Shown here: in pieces, positions 13,109 to 21,183 of the stretch
Layout of the letters: every line of letters starts with the position of its first letter
How positions within the stretch are numbered: the stretch's first letter is position 1
Assembly (NCBI RefSeq): GCF_001545925.1
Contig: NZ_LMVQ01000090.1
Span: 1 to 42,790 of the forward strand
Length of the DNA stretch: 42,790 nt
Direction of reading: 5' to 3'
Source of the DNA: Mycobacterium sp. NAZ190054
Lineage (GTDB): Bacteria > Actinomycetota > Actinomycetes > Mycobacteriales > Mycobacteriaceae
Translations under genes and position numbers: made by a program
The notes under the pieces: generated by a model
The model's input: only the letters and a program-made list of their open reading frames with translations
What the model was told of the DNA's origin: nothing
Databases searched by the model: none

Positions 13109-14549
13109 AGGTCGCCTCGGTCACCTCCGTGCCGATCTCCCCGTCGAGCGCGAGCACCGTCGGCCCGTCGACCGAACGGAACGAGAACGCCGGCACCCGC
13201 AGCTCGTGATACAGCGGACTACGCTCCAGCCGGCCCAGCGCGACCGCGGTCAGGATGCGCAACCGGCTCAGCCGACGGCCGGTTTCCAGGATCCGGACGT
13301 CGAGCAGACCGTCGTCCATCCGGGTGCGGCGCGACGGCGCGAAACCCGACGGCAGATACGTCGAATTACCCAGGAAGAACAGCGACGTCTGCAGGGTCGT
13401 GTTGTCGAACGCGATCCGTACCGGTTCTCCACGGCGCAGCGTGTGGAACATCGCGTAGATACCGGCCAGCGGCTTGCCGATCTTGTGCTCGAGCTTCTCC
13501 CTGGTCTTCACGAACTGCGGATAGGCGCCGATGCTCGCGGTGTTGACCACCATGTGCTTCTCGTTCAGGCACACCAAGTCCACACACGACACCCACCCCT
13601 GCCGGATGGCCTCCACCGTCCTGGCCGCGGTGTCGCAGCCGATGTCCTTGGCGAAGTGGTTGAACGTGCCCGCGGGGAACACCGCCAGCGGAATGCCGAC
13701 CTCGGTCGCGACCGCCGCCGCGGCGGCCACCGTCCCATCGCCCCCTCCGACGCCGAGCACCTCGGCGTGCTGCGCGGCCGACTTCAGCGCCTCCAGCACG
13801 TCGTCGTCCTCACCGAGCTCGACGATCTCGGCCCGCGGAAGCGCCTCCCGCACCTCGTCGCGCACGCGTGCTCCCGTCCCGCTGCCCGACGCCGGGTTGA
13901 TCACCAGCGTGACGCCCCTGCCGTCGGGGCGGGCCGGCGTGTCCACCCGCAACGGCTCCGCGGTGGGCAGTCGGGTCTCGACGACCGGAGGAACCACGCG
14001 GGCGCCGAGCACCGCGACGCCGGCGCCGATACCGAGACCTGCCAGCACGTCGCCCGGATAGTGCGCGCCGGTCGCGATCCGGGACATGCCGACCAGCCCG
14101 GCCAACAACGCCAGCACCAGTCCCAGCGGGGCGCTCTCCAACCCGACACCGACGGCGAACGCGGCGGCGCTGGCCGAATGCCCCGACGGCAGCGAATTCG
14201 ACGTCGGGTACCTGTGCGTCTGACGCGACAGTGGAACGAGGATCCAGTTCGGTCGGTCCCGCTTCCAGATCCGCTTGGCCACCTGATTGGTGACCAGGCT
14301 CGTCACCCCCAGGGTCAGGACGCCGCGGGTGGCCCCGCGCCGCGCTGCCGGCGTGCCGAACGCCGCCAGTCCCGCGGCGATGGCGAACCACAGCTTCGAA
14401 TGGTCGGCCGCCTTGGTCAACCGCGGCATCACCGCGTCGATCAACGGGCTCGGCGACTCCGCCACGGCCTCGAACACCTCGCGGTCCAGCGTCCCGAGGC
14501 CGACCCCGATCTGGCGAAGGCCGCGCAGTCGTCCAAGCGAAAGGTCCAT
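13062..14549 (-). CDS. PAP2 phosphatase / diacylglycerol kinase-type fusion protein
   Basis: This 495-aa protein starts at ATG 14549. Residues 1-190 are a PAP2 domain (KRIWKRDRP, LPSGHSASAAAF, SRIATGAHYPGD). Residues 200-495 are a diacylglycerol kinase catalytic domain of the YegS/BmrU type (NPASGSGTG, then GVGGGDGTVAAAA and PAGTFNHFAKDIG), with a C-terminal half ending PTVLALDGE and ALPVFRP. Such fusions are found in actinobacteria and probably interconvert phosphorylated and free lipid carriers, or build phospholipid precursors. It shares a 48-base intergenic space with the ArsR gene and its perfect palindrome, so it may be regulated by ArsR too. Confidence 0.9.
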   Translation of the reverse strand: MDLSLGRLRGLRQIGVGLGTLDREVFEAVAESPSPLIDAVMPRLTKAADHSKLWFAIAAGLAAFGTPAARRGATRGVLTLGVTSLVTNQVAKRIWKRDRPNWILVPLSRQTHRYPTSNSLPSGHSASAAAFAVGVGLESAPLGLVLALLAGLVGMSRIATGAHYPGDVLAGLGIGAGVAVLGARVVPPVVETRLPTAEPLRVDTPARPDGRGVTLVINPASGSGTGARVRDEVREALPRAEIVELGEDDDVLEALKSAAQHAEVLGVGGGDGTVAAAAAVATEVGIPLAVFPAGTFNHFAKDIGCDTAARTVEAIRQGWVSCVDLVCLNEKHMVVNTASIGAYPQFVKTREKLEHKIGKPLAGIYAMFHTLRRGEPVRIAFDNTTLQTSLFFLGNSTYLPSGFAPSRRTRMDDGLLDVRILETGRRLSRLRILTAVALGRLERSPLYHELRVPAFSFRSVDGPTVLALDGEIGTEVTEATFTARYRALPVFRPLA

Positions 14550-14576
14550 GACGCCCAACGTACGTGTCGACGTCCG

Positions 14577-14596
14577 TTGACAAATAAATTTGTCAA
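14577..14596. promoter_or_regulatory. Perfect 20-bp ArsR operator with embedded TTGACA
   Basis: TTGACAAAT (14577-14585) and ATTTGTCAA (14588-14596) form an exact inverted repeat around AA. It ends one base before the GTG start of the ArsR gene and 28 bases upstream of the divergent kinase-fusion gene. TTGACA on each strand could serve as a -35 box. The AT-rich palindrome in a high-GC setting, next to an ArsR gene, is typical of autoregulation. Confidence 0.75.
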
Positions 14597-14597
14597 T

Positions 14598-15209
14598 GTG
14601 ACGATGGCGGACGTGCTGGAAGTCGAGGTGATCGCCGATCCGTCCGCCGCGGCCTCGGCGCTGGATCCGATGCGCAGCAGGTTGCTGGCGGAACTGTCCG
14701 AACCGGCCTCGGCTGCCGCCCTGGCCACCCGGGTCGGTATCGCCAGGCAGAAGGTCAACTACCACCTGCGCGCGCTGGAGCAGCACGGACTGGTGGCGGT
14801 CGCCGGCGAACGCCGCTGGGGCGGACTGACCGAACGTCTCCTCGTCGCGACGGCCGCGTCCTACGTCGTCTCGCCCGGCGCACTCGGTCCTGTCGCATCC
14901 GATCCGGGCAGGACGCGGGACCGGATGTCGGCGAGCTACCTGATCGCGGTCGCCGCCCGCGTCGTTCGGGAGGTCGGCGACCTGTGTCGGGCGGCCCGCG
15001 ACAGTCGCAAGCGGCTCGCGACGCTCACCATCGACACCGCCGTGAGGTTTCGGTCCGCCGCGGACCGCGCCGCGTTCACCGACGAGCTGGCGGACGCCGT
15101 GACCGCGTTGGTCGCGCGGTATCACGACGAAACCGACCCCCGCGGCCGGGCGCACCGCGTCGTGCTCGCCGCCTATCCGATGCCGGCCACCGAGCAGGAG
15201 AGGGAGTAG
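14598..15209 (+). CDS. ArsR-family transcriptional regulator
   Basis: This 203-aa protein has a winged-helix domain at about residues 20-90: DPMRSRLLAELSEPASAAAL, then TRVGIARQKVNYHLRALEQH and GLVAVAGERRWGGLTERL. No metal-binding cysteine pair is present, so it belongs to the group of ArsR regulators paired with AHSA1/SRPBCC proteins. The start is GTG 14598, just after the palindrome, or ATG 14604. The next gene follows four bases after its stop with its own GAGAGGAG site, so the two form an operon. The C-terminal half (about 100-203) is helical and family-specific. Confidence 0.88.
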   Translation: MTMADVLEVEVIADPSAAASALDPMRSRLLAELSEPASAAALATRVGIARQKVNYHLRALEQHGLVAVAGERRWGGLTERLLVATAASYVVSPGALGPVASDPGRTRDRMSASYLIAVAARVVREVGDLCRAARDSRKRLATLTIDTAVRFRSAADRAAFTDELADAVTALVARYHDETDPRGRAHRVVLAAYPMPATEQERE

Positions 15210-15213
15210 TGAC

Positions 15214-16029
15214 ATGCCGCTGAAGAAGGACGGCGACGGACGCCGTTGGGTCGAGATGGAGTTCCTGGTGCCGGGCACGCCCGAGCAGGTGTGGCAGGCC
15301 ATCGCCACCGGCCCCGGGATGAGCGCATGGTTCACTCCCACGTCGGTCGACGAACGCGTCGGCGGCGCAATCGAGTTCGATCTCGGCGACGGTGACATCA
15401 GCTCCGGGGTGGTCACCGAATGGCAGCCGCCCGCGCGGTTCGGGTACGAAGAGCGCGGCTGGAGCGGCGACGCACCGCCGCTGGCCACGGAGGTCGTCGT
15501 CACCAGTCACTCCGGTGACCGCTGCGTGGTGCGCATGGTGCAGAGCCTGTTCACCGACCGCGACGACTGGGACGACGAGATGGAGACCTTCGAGACCGGC
15601 TGGCCCGGCTTCTTCGATGTGCTGCGCGTGTACCTGCGTGACCACCCCGGGCAGAGCGCCGCCAACGTCTTCGCCGGAACCGGCCATCCAGGGGACATGG
15701 TCCGGGCGTGGGCCGATCTTTCGTCCGCGGTGGGCATCACGGGACTCGACGTGGGCCACCGGTACGAGACGCCGCCGGGCGTCCCTAGCCTGGCCGGCAC
15801 CGTCGAATGCGTGCACCACACCGCGGAGTTCCGCAACGTCATGGTCCGGCTGGAATCCCCGGCCCCCGGCGTCGCACTGGTGGGTGGGTGCCTGCCCGGC
15901 GGACGGGCCATGATCTCGGTCAGCCTGTACCTCTACGGCGACACCGCGGCCGACACCGCCGCCGCAGAAGCGCCGCGATGGCGGTCCTGGATGGCACAGT
16001 TGGTGCATGCCGACAGCGCCGCGACCTGA
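15214..16029 (+). CDS. SRPBCC/AHSA1-domain protein
   Basis: This 271-aa protein has an AHSA1-type hydrophobic-pocket domain in residues 10-150 (WVEMEFLVPGTPEQVWQAIA, GPGMSAWFTPT, GGAIEFDLGDG, GFFDVLRVYLRDHPGQ) and a second, less clear half ending near 260. Such proteins, coded with ArsR regulators, are thought to bind small hydrophobic ligands; the substrate here is unknown. ATG 15214 has GAGAGGAG about nine bases upstream. Its last 23 bases overlap the next gene. Confidence 0.83.
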   Translation: MPLKKDGDGRRWVEMEFLVPGTPEQVWQAIATGPGMSAWFTPTSVDERVGGAIEFDLGDGDISSGVVTEWQPPARFGYEERGWSGDAPPLATEVVVTSHSGDRCVVRMVQSLFTDRDDWDDEMETFETGWPGFFDVLRVYLRDHPGQSAANVFAGTGHPGDMVRAWADLSSAVGITGLDVGHRYETPPGVPSLAGTVECVHHTAEFRNVMVRLESPAPGVALVGGCLPGGRAMISVSLYLYGDTAADTAAAEAPRWRSWMAQLVHADSAAT

Positions 16030-16705
16030 CCGTCTTCGAAATGTGCTGCGCCGCCTGACCGTTGCGTTGGCCGTGGCGGCGGCGGGCCTGCTGGCGGCTC
16101 CACCGTCGGCGGCTGACTTCTCGCCGTGGTTCGCCAACTCGGTCGGCCCGGCCACCCAGGTGCTGGCGGTCACCGGCACCGGCGGCTCCGACGCGAAACT
16201 CGACGTGTGGGAACGCACCGCGGCGGGCTGGCGACCGGTGGCCGGCGGTGTCGGTATCCCCGCCAAGATCGGCGCAAAAGGCATGTCGCCGAACCACTTC
16301 GACGGGTCGATGATGACGCCGAAGGGCATCTACACGCTCGACTTCGCGTTCGGCACCCAACCCGACCCCGGTGGCGGCCTGCGCTACATCCAGGTCGGCC
16401 CCAACCACTGGTGGGACGGCGACATGAAGAGCCCCACCTACAACACCATGCAGGTGTGCGACAAGCAGAACTGTCCGTTCGACACGTCGCTGAGCGCGGG
16501 CACCGAGAACCTCGACATCCCGCAGTACGCGCACGCGGTGGTGATGGGTGTGAACAAGGAGCGCATCCCGGGCAAGGGCGGGGCGTTCTTCGTGCACAGC
16601 ACCGACGGCGGGCCGACCGCGGGCTGCGTGGCGATCGACGACGCCACACTGGTGACGATCATGCGCTGGTTGCGGCCCGGCGCGATGATCGCCATCACCG
16701 AGTGA
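16007..16705 (+). CDS. Exported L,D-transpeptidase-like protein (Rv0309-like)
   Basis: This 232-aa secreted protein has a signal peptide (RRLTVALAVAAAGLLAAPPS, cut near SAAD) and a YkuD-type L,D-transpeptidase catalytic domain. The active-site stretch is FFVHSTDGGPTAGCVAID with catalytic Cys in AGC and His in FVHS. MTPKGIYTLDFAFG is the usual TPxGxF/Y entry strand. The family makes 3-3 cross-links in peptidoglycan or attaches proteins to it in the cell wall. The start ATG 16007 lies within the end of the AHSA1 gene. The match to Rv0309 is from memory. Confidence 0.88.
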   Translation: MPTAPRPDRLRNVLRRLTVALAVAAAGLLAAPPSAADFSPWFANSVGPATQVLAVTGTGGSDAKLDVWERTAAGWRPVAGGVGIPAKIGAKGMSPNHFDGSMMTPKGIYTLDFAFGTQPDPGGGLRYIQVGPNHWWDGDMKSPTYNTMQVCDKQNCPFDTSLSAGTENLDIPQYAHAVVMGVNKERIPGKGGAFFVHSTDGGPTAGCVAIDDATLVTIMRWLRPGAMIAITE

Positions 16706-16708
16706 GGA

Positions 16709-17167
16709 TCAGATGTTCAGCGCGCGGCCGGCCTTGACCTTGAAGTTCAGCGCCTCCAGGCTCATCGACGCGTCATAGGTGCGGTCGTAGCCGGTCTCAC
16801 AGATCCGCCAGCCGTCGGCGGTGCGGCGGTACCGGTCGTGGTAGAAGCCGGCGCCGATCAGCATGAAGTTGAAGTCCGGCGCGATCACGCGGTCCTGCAG
16901 GTACCAGGTGGCCGTGGCCTCGTCGCCGTCGACGGTGATCTCGGGGTGGTTGACCCGGTGCTCCGTGAGAATCTCCGGGCCCAGGGAGTTGCGCATGAAG
17001 TTCACCAGGTCGTCGCGGGTGGTGAAGTGGTGCTCCTCGCCGATGGACTCGCCGTAGCGACCGATGACGTCCTCGGTGAGAGTGTCGGCGAACTCGTCCC
17101 AGTGCTTGGTGTCCAGGGCACGAAGATAGCGATACTTGACCTGCTTGATGTCATCGATGTCACTCAT
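16709..17167 (-). CDS. SnoaL/NTF2-like domain protein (Rv0310c-like)
   Basis: This 152-aa protein has the SnoaL-like fold: an N-terminal helix IKQVKYRYLRALDTKHWDEF, TLTEDVIGRY, DLVNFMRNSL, then strands TVDGDEATATWYLQD and FYHDRYRRTADGWRICET. Members are small enzymes or ligand-binding proteins (dehydratase/isomerase type) and the substrate is not evident. The start is ATG 17167, or ATG 17176 (three extra residues); neither has a Shine-Dalgarno. It converges with the L,D-transpeptidase gene (3 bases apart) and diverges from the Hsp70-like gene. Confidence 0.85.
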   Translation of the reverse strand: MSDIDDIKQVKYRYLRALDTKHWDEFADTLTEDVIGRYGESIGEEHHFTTRDDLVNFMRNSLGPEILTEHRVNHPEITVDGDEATATWYLQDRVIAPDFNFMLIGAGFYHDRYRRTADGWRICETGYDRTYDASMSLEALNFKVKAGRALNI

Positions 17168-17239
17168 GGGCGTCATTGCAGCACATGAGACGTCTGCTTC
17201 GTGGCGGCGGCCGCCAAATCGTTTAGGGTGGCCTGAATC

Positions 17240-18982
17240 ATGAGCGATGCGTTGGGGCTGTCCATCGGAACCACCAACCTCGCGGCGGCGACGGTCGGCC
17301 GGCAGCCGGTGATCCGGCGTTCGGTTCTCACCGTGTACGGCCACGCCGCCCCCGAGGTCGGCGCGGCGGGCGACCGACCCGGTGGGGTGGTGTTGTCCGG
17401 GTTCGTCGAACGTGTCGGGGATCCCGTACCGCTGGTGGCCGCCGACGGCTCGTCGTATCCCGCTGCGCAGCTGGTGGTCGAGGCGCTGGAGGTGATGGCC
17501 GGGCTGGCCGCTCCGCAGGCCCCGAGCGAGGTGGCGATCTCGGTGCCGTCGTACTGGGGCCCCGGCGCGACCGCCGCGCTGGCGGAGACGCTGCAGGCCA
17601 GCGAGGTTCTCACCCCGGCCGGCGCGCTTCCCCGACTCGTCCCCGACGCCGAGGCCGCGCTCACCGCGCTGAATGCCGATCCGGGCCTCGACCGGCGCGG
17701 CGTGGTGGTGCTGCTCGACCTGGGTGGCGGTGGAACCAGCATCACGCTCGCCGACGCTGCGTCAGCGCTGACGGTGATCGGCGGCACCGAGCGGTACGCC
17801 GAGTTCGCCGGGGACCAGATCGACCAGGCGGTCCTCAGCCACGTACTCGACGGTGCGGTCGGAGGTGTCGACCCCGAGCAGACGGCGGCGGTCGGATCGC
17901 TGGCCGCACTGCGTGAGCAGTGCCGCGCCGCCAAGGAACGCCTGTCGGCGCAGACGGTCACCCAGATCAGCGCCGATCTGCCCGGCTACCGGGGGGACAT
18001 CCGCCTGACCCGGGCCGAGCTCGACGAACTCCTCGCGCGGCCGCTGGACGGGCTGTTCACCGCTCTCGAGCACGCTCTGGCCCGCAACGACATCGGCTGG
18101 AACAGCGTGTCCTCGGTGGCGCTCGTCGGCGGAGGTTCCGCTATTCCTTTTGTCACTCAACAGGTTTCGCAGCGACTGCGGGTACCGGTGGTGACGACTC
18201 CACGGCCTGGTCTCGATGCCTCCGCCGGGGCGGCGCTGGTGGCCGCGTATGGACGTAGCGCCGAGACGGCCACGGTGGCCACGCCCGAGGCGGACAGCAC
18301 GTATGCGCTGGCGTGGTCACAGGACGACTCGACCGACGACGTCGTCCCGTTCACCGGCGAGATTCCGGAGCAGCGGCCCAACCCGTATGCGCTGTCCGGG
18401 GCGTACGAGACCGAGGTCATTCCACCGGACGACGACGACCGGGCCGGGGCCGGACCGCGTCTGCCGCTGTCGGTCACCGGTGTGGTCGCCGCGGTCGCGT
18501 TGCTCGCCGTCGGCGGCGCGGCGATCGCACTGACCAGCGTCGACACCTCGGAGCCGACCACGCCGACACCCGGCAACGTTCCGCTGAGCAGTGCGCTGGT
18601 GCCCTCGCCCGAGCCGCCGCCCGCCCAGACGGTCACGATCTCCGAGCAGCCTGTGCAGCCGCCGCCACCGGAACCGGTGGCCCCGCCGGTGGTGACCACC
18701 CCGCCCACGGTGGCCCCGACCACCACGACCACGTCGCCGACGACCACGACGACCACCACCACGACGACCACCACCACCACGACGACCACCACGACGCCGA
18801 CGACGACGGAGCCGACCACCACCACGACGACGGAGCCGACGACCACCACCACACAACCGACGACGACGCAACCGGCCACGACGCAACCCACGGTGCCGCC
18901 GACCACTCCGATGACGACCACCTACATCGACGTGCCGTTCGTCCCGATCCCCATCCCGGTCCCCGTCCCCGACAGCCCCTGA
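17240..18982 (+). CDS. Hsp70-like, Pro/Thr-rich membrane protein (Rv0312-like)
   Basis: This 580-aa protein has an N-terminal actin/Hsp70-type ATPase domain (residues 1-350) with the phosphate loop LGLSIGTTNLAAA, the second phosphate motif VVVLLDLGGGGTSITLAD and the adenosine motif SSVALVGGGSAIPF. A linker leads to one membrane segment (LSVTGVVAAVALLAVGGAA, about 410-435) and an extracellular tail of Pro, Glu and a long run of Thr broken by Pro and Glu, ending in a VPIPIPVPVPDSP stretch. No peptide-binding domain is present, so it is not a true chaperone. The start ATG 17240 follows TAGGGT at 17226-17231. The tail may span the cell wall and be O-glycosylated; this is inference. Confidence 0.86.
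   Translation: MSDALGLSIGTTNLAAATVGRQPVIRRSVLTVYGHAAPEVGAAGDRPGGVVLSGFVERVGDPVPLVAADGSSYPAAQLVVEALEVMAGLAAPQAPSEVAISVPSYWGPGATAALAETLQASEVLTPAGALPRLVPDAEAALTALNADPGLDRRGVVVLLDLGGGGTSITLADAASALTVIGGTERYAEFAGDQIDQAVLSHVLDGAVGGVDPEQTAAVGSLAALREQCRAAKERLSAQTVTQISADLPGYRGDIRLTRAELDELLARPLDGLFTALEHALARNDIGWNSVSSVALVGGGSAIPFVTQQVSQRLRVPVVTTPRPGLDASAGAALVAAYGRSAETATVATPEADSTYALAWSQDDSTDDVVPFTGEIPEQRPNPYALSGAYETEVIPPDDDDRAGAGPRLPLSVTGVVAAVALLAVGGAAIALTSVDTSEPTTPTPGNVPLSSALVPSPEPPPAQTVTISEQPVQPPPPEPVAPPVVTTPPTVAPTTTTTSPTTTTTTTTTTTTTTTTTTTPTTTEPTTTTTTEPTTTTTQPTTTQPATTQPTVPPTTPMTTTYIDVPFVPIPIPVPVPDSP
18718..18905. repeat. ACC/ACG triplet repeat coding for poly-Thr
   Basis: About 190 bases consist almost only of ACC, ACG and short GAG-CCG interruptions, giving uninterrupted runs of threonine. 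The imperfect triplets are prone to in-frame length change and to assembly error. Confidence 0.85.
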
Positions 18983-19024
18983 CCTGGCCCTTCGCCGTGA
19001 TCTTGGTTTTTGCCACGGCAAGAA

Positions 19025-19047
19025 ATAGGGATTTCCCCGATTCCTCC
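19025..19047. promoter_or_regulatory. TAGGGATTTCCCCGATTC element upstream of ldh
   Basis: This 23-base block has 19 positions identical to GTAGGGAATCCCCCGATTCG at 20891. Its centre GGGATTTCCCC is nearly palindromic. It lies 104 bases before the lactate dehydrogenase start. Confidence 0.45.
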
Positions 19048-19150
19048 CCGGGGCACCCCACACATATGTTTGGCAACGTCGGTTCGATCGGCTGCGGAGG
19101 GGACAGCCGATCGGGCCGGCCTCTCGCGCCGGCCAAGCCAGAATCGGGTT

Positions 19151-20104
19151 ATGCCAGTCGAACGAAACACCAAGGTCGCGATCGTCGGCATGGGCAGCGT
19201 CGGTACCGCGATCGCCTACGCGTGCCTGATCCGGGGCTCGGCCGGGTCACTCGCGCTGTACGACGTCAACGCCGCCAAGGTGCGCGCCGAGGTGCTCGAC
19301 CTGAACCACGGCAGCCAGTTCGTCCCGCACTGCCGCGTGACCGGCTCCGACGACATCGCCGTGACGGCGAATTCGGCGGTGGTGATCGTGACCGCGGGCG
19401 CCAAGCAGAAGCCCGGGCAGAGCAGGCTGGACCTCGCCTCGGTCAACGTCGCGATGGCCCGGACACTCACCCCGCAGCTTCTCGCCCACTCACCCGACGC
19501 GGTCGTCGTGTTCGTCACCAACCCCGTCGACGTGGTCACCCTCGCCGCGGCCCGCGCCGTCGACGCCGCCCCCGGCCATGTGTTCGGTTCCGGAACCCTG
19601 TTGGACTCCAGCAGGTTCCGTTATCTGATCGCCGAGCAGGCCGGCCTGGCCGTCGGTAACGTGCACGGTTTCATCGTCGGCGAGCACGGTGACTCGGAGA
19701 TCTCGCTGTGGTCGAGCGTGTCGATCGGCGGAGTACCCGCCGCGAAATTCCGCCGCGACGGCGTGCTGGTGTTCGACGAGGAGAACCGGCGCCGCATTTC
19801 GGCGGAGGTGGTCGGCGCGGCCCACCAGATCATCGCCGGCAAGGGGGCGACGAACCTGGCCATCGGACTGTCCTCGGCCCGCATCATCGAAGCGGTGCTC
19901 GGGGACCAGCACCGGGTGTTGCCGGTGTCCACCGTGCAGCAGGGCGCGCACGGGATCTCCGGAGTGGCGCTGTCGCTGCCGACGGTCGTGACAGCGCACG
20001 GCGCGGGTCAGGTGCTGGAGGTGGCGCTGTCGGACGCGGAGCGCTCGGGGCTGCAGGCCTCGGCGCGCACGCTGCGGGAGGCTCAGCAGTCGTTAGGGCT
20101 GTGA
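19151..20104 (+). CDS. ldh: L-lactate dehydrogenase
   Basis: This 317-aa NAD-dependent enzyme would interconvert pyruvate and L-lactate in the cytoplasm. The NAD site is VAIVGMGSVGTAIAY (residues 9-23), the substrate loop is QKPGQSRLDL with the catalytic arginine region, VFVTNPVDV lies in the core, and the active-site His is in VGEHGDSE. The loop reads QKPGQSR, with Q at the LDH (not malate) specificity position. Malate dehydrogenase is unlikely. ATG 19151 is preferred over TTG 19010, whose added 47 residues are Pro/Arg-rich and lie over the intergenic control element. Its end overlaps the converging gene by 12 bases. Confidence 0.9.
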   Translation: MPVERNTKVAIVGMGSVGTAIAYACLIRGSAGSLALYDVNAAKVRAEVLDLNHGSQFVPHCRVTGSDDIAVTANSAVVIVTAGAKQKPGQSRLDLASVNVAMARTLTPQLLAHSPDAVVVFVTNPVDVVTLAAARAVDAAPGHVFGSGTLLDSSRFRYLIAEQAGLAVGNVHGFIVGEHGDSEISLWSSVSIGGVPAAKFRRDGVLVFDEENRRRISAEVVGAAHQIIAGKGATNLAIGLSSARIIEAVLGDQHRVLPVSTVQQGAHGISGVALSLPTVVTAHGAGQVLEVALSDAERSGLQASARTLREAQQSLGL

Positions 20105-20803
20105 CCGCCGTTGGATCCATTGCCGGCCCATCTTCGCGGCGCGGGACAGGGCGCCGCACTCACCGAAGTACGCGGCGAGCGCACCGAGCCCCGGCAGCAG
20201 GCCCACCATTCGGAACGGTGCCCGTGGCTGTGGGCGCTTGGCCAACTCGTCGCCGATCGCGTCGAAGAGTCCGACGAGATTCCACACCGCTTTGACGACG
20301 CCCCCGGGGTGGTGCGGTATCCGGGTCAGTCGCCGTCGCGTGGCCGGCTCGTAGACGATCACCGACAGGTCGCGGTCGCACAACACGGACGCGAGCATGC
20401 GCACCTGGGCGCGGTGATCGGTGACGCCGAGTTCGCGCGCCACCGCGCACAGCACGGTGGCCTGGCTGACGAACCCGAGCAGATCCTGGATCGGCAGGCG
20501 GCGGGCGAGGATTCCGAGCGCCCCCGGGAACGCGACCGCGACGGTGTTCAGCGCGCCGACCCGCCACACCCACCAGTCGATCCGGTCCTGGGCGTCCATG
20601 TCGTCCCACGCGGCGGTGCCCGGAAGGTCGACGGCGTTGAGCAGCCGGCCGATGCCGTCGTCGCGACGTTTCAGCGCCAGCGGATCCGTGTGCCAGAGCG
20701 CGTCGAGCAGCGGGTTGATGATCCGCACGGCTTCGGTGAGCGCGGCGTCCACGCCGGCGTCGGTGATCTGCACATCAGGCGGCGGCAACGGAGTCATCAG
20801 CAT
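20093..20803 (-). CDS. Conserved hypothetical protein, EcsC-like appearance
   Basis: This 236-aa protein starts at ATG 20803 with AAGGGA eight bases upstream; GTG 20809 is an alternative. It is largely helical with aromatic and leucine-rich segments (VRIINPLLDALWHTDPLAL, FPGALGILARRLPIQDLLGF, ATVLCAVARELGVTDHRAQV, GLLPGLGALAAYFGECGALS). The run AVARELGVTDHRAQVRMLAS recalls EcsC-family proteins, which sit at the membrane; I am not sure of this. No catalytic motif is visible. It shares an upstream region with the excalibur gene. Confidence 0.6.
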   Translation of the reverse strand: MLMTPLPPPDVQITDAGVDAALTEAVRIINPLLDALWHTDPLALKRRDDGIGRLLNAVDLPGTAAWDDMDAQDRIDWWVWRVGALNTVAVAFPGALGILARRLPIQDLLGFVSQATVLCAVARELGVTDHRAQVRMLASVLCDRDLSVIVYEPATRRRLTRIPHHPGGVVKAVWNLVGLFDAIGDELAKRPQPRAPFRMVGLLPGLGALAAYFGECGALSRAAKMGRQWIQRRSQP

Positions 20804-20890
20804 GCCCACGGTCCCTTTTTTGTCCGTGGAACCCCGGGCTCAAACGTCGGCACCGAGCGGCCCTTTGCTGACGCCCATCGAGGGGGAAGT

Positions 20891-20913
20891 GTAGGGAATC
20901 CCCCGATTCGTCC
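20891..20913. promoter_or_regulatory. TAGGGAATCCCCCGATTC element in a divergent promoter
   Basis: This is the second copy of the block seen at 19025 (19 of 23 bases match). It lies 88 bases upstream of the minus-strand gene at 20803 and 67 bases upstream of the excalibur gene at 20980. Confidence 0.45.
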
Positions 20914-20979
20914 GGCCACGGGTTCTCCATACGGTCGTGACGCTACGTTTCACCAGCTCACGACGATATGGAGTTCCAG

Positions 20980-21183
20980 ATGTTCCGCAGGCTTCTCCCC
21001 GCCGCAGCACTCGCCGCCGCCGCGGTGTCCGTCACGGTGGGTGTTGCCGGTGCACAACCGGCCGCGCCGTTCCCGAACTGCTCGGCCGCGCGTGCCGCCG
21101 GCATCGTCGACATCCCGTCGAGCTCGCCGTACTACGGGCCCTGGCTGGACCGCGACCGCGACGGCATCGGCTGCGAGAGTTAG
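20980..21183 (+). CDS. Secreted excalibur-domain calcium-binding protein
   Basis: This 67-aa protein has a signal peptide (MFRRLLPAAALAAAAVSVTV, cut near AGA) and one excalibur domain: a cysteine in NCSAARAAGIVDIP and the calcium motif DRDRDGIGCES, in which DxDxDGxxCE matches the family. The two cysteines would form a disulfide. ATG 20980 is chosen because GGAG lies six bases upstream; ATG 20968 would add four residues. The function in mycobacteria is unknown. The stop overlaps the stop of the converging SDR gene. Confidence 0.85.
   Translation: MFRRLLPAAALAAAAVSVTVGVAGAQPAAPFPNCSAARAAGIVDIPSSSPYYGPWLDRDRDGIGCES

Noticed and set aside
13206..14597. Upstream part of a 667-aa plus-strand frame ending in ArsR
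   Set aside because: It is antisense to the kinase domain and reads Arg/Gln/His-rich sequence. Only the part from 14598 is a regulator.
13062..15503. 813-aa minus-strand frame extending the PAP2-kinase protein upstream
   Set aside because: The extra N-terminal part lies over the ArsR and AHSA1 genes, is Arg/Pro/Gly-rich and has no domain; the protein has a proper start at 14549.
18718..18905. CRISPR-like or tandem repeat array
   Set aside because: The triplets are coding, with no spacers and no cas genes anywhere in the window.
18157..18921. Valine-rich 254-aa minus-strand frame
   Set aside because: It is the antisense of the threonine triplet repeat, which gives valine runs by necessity.
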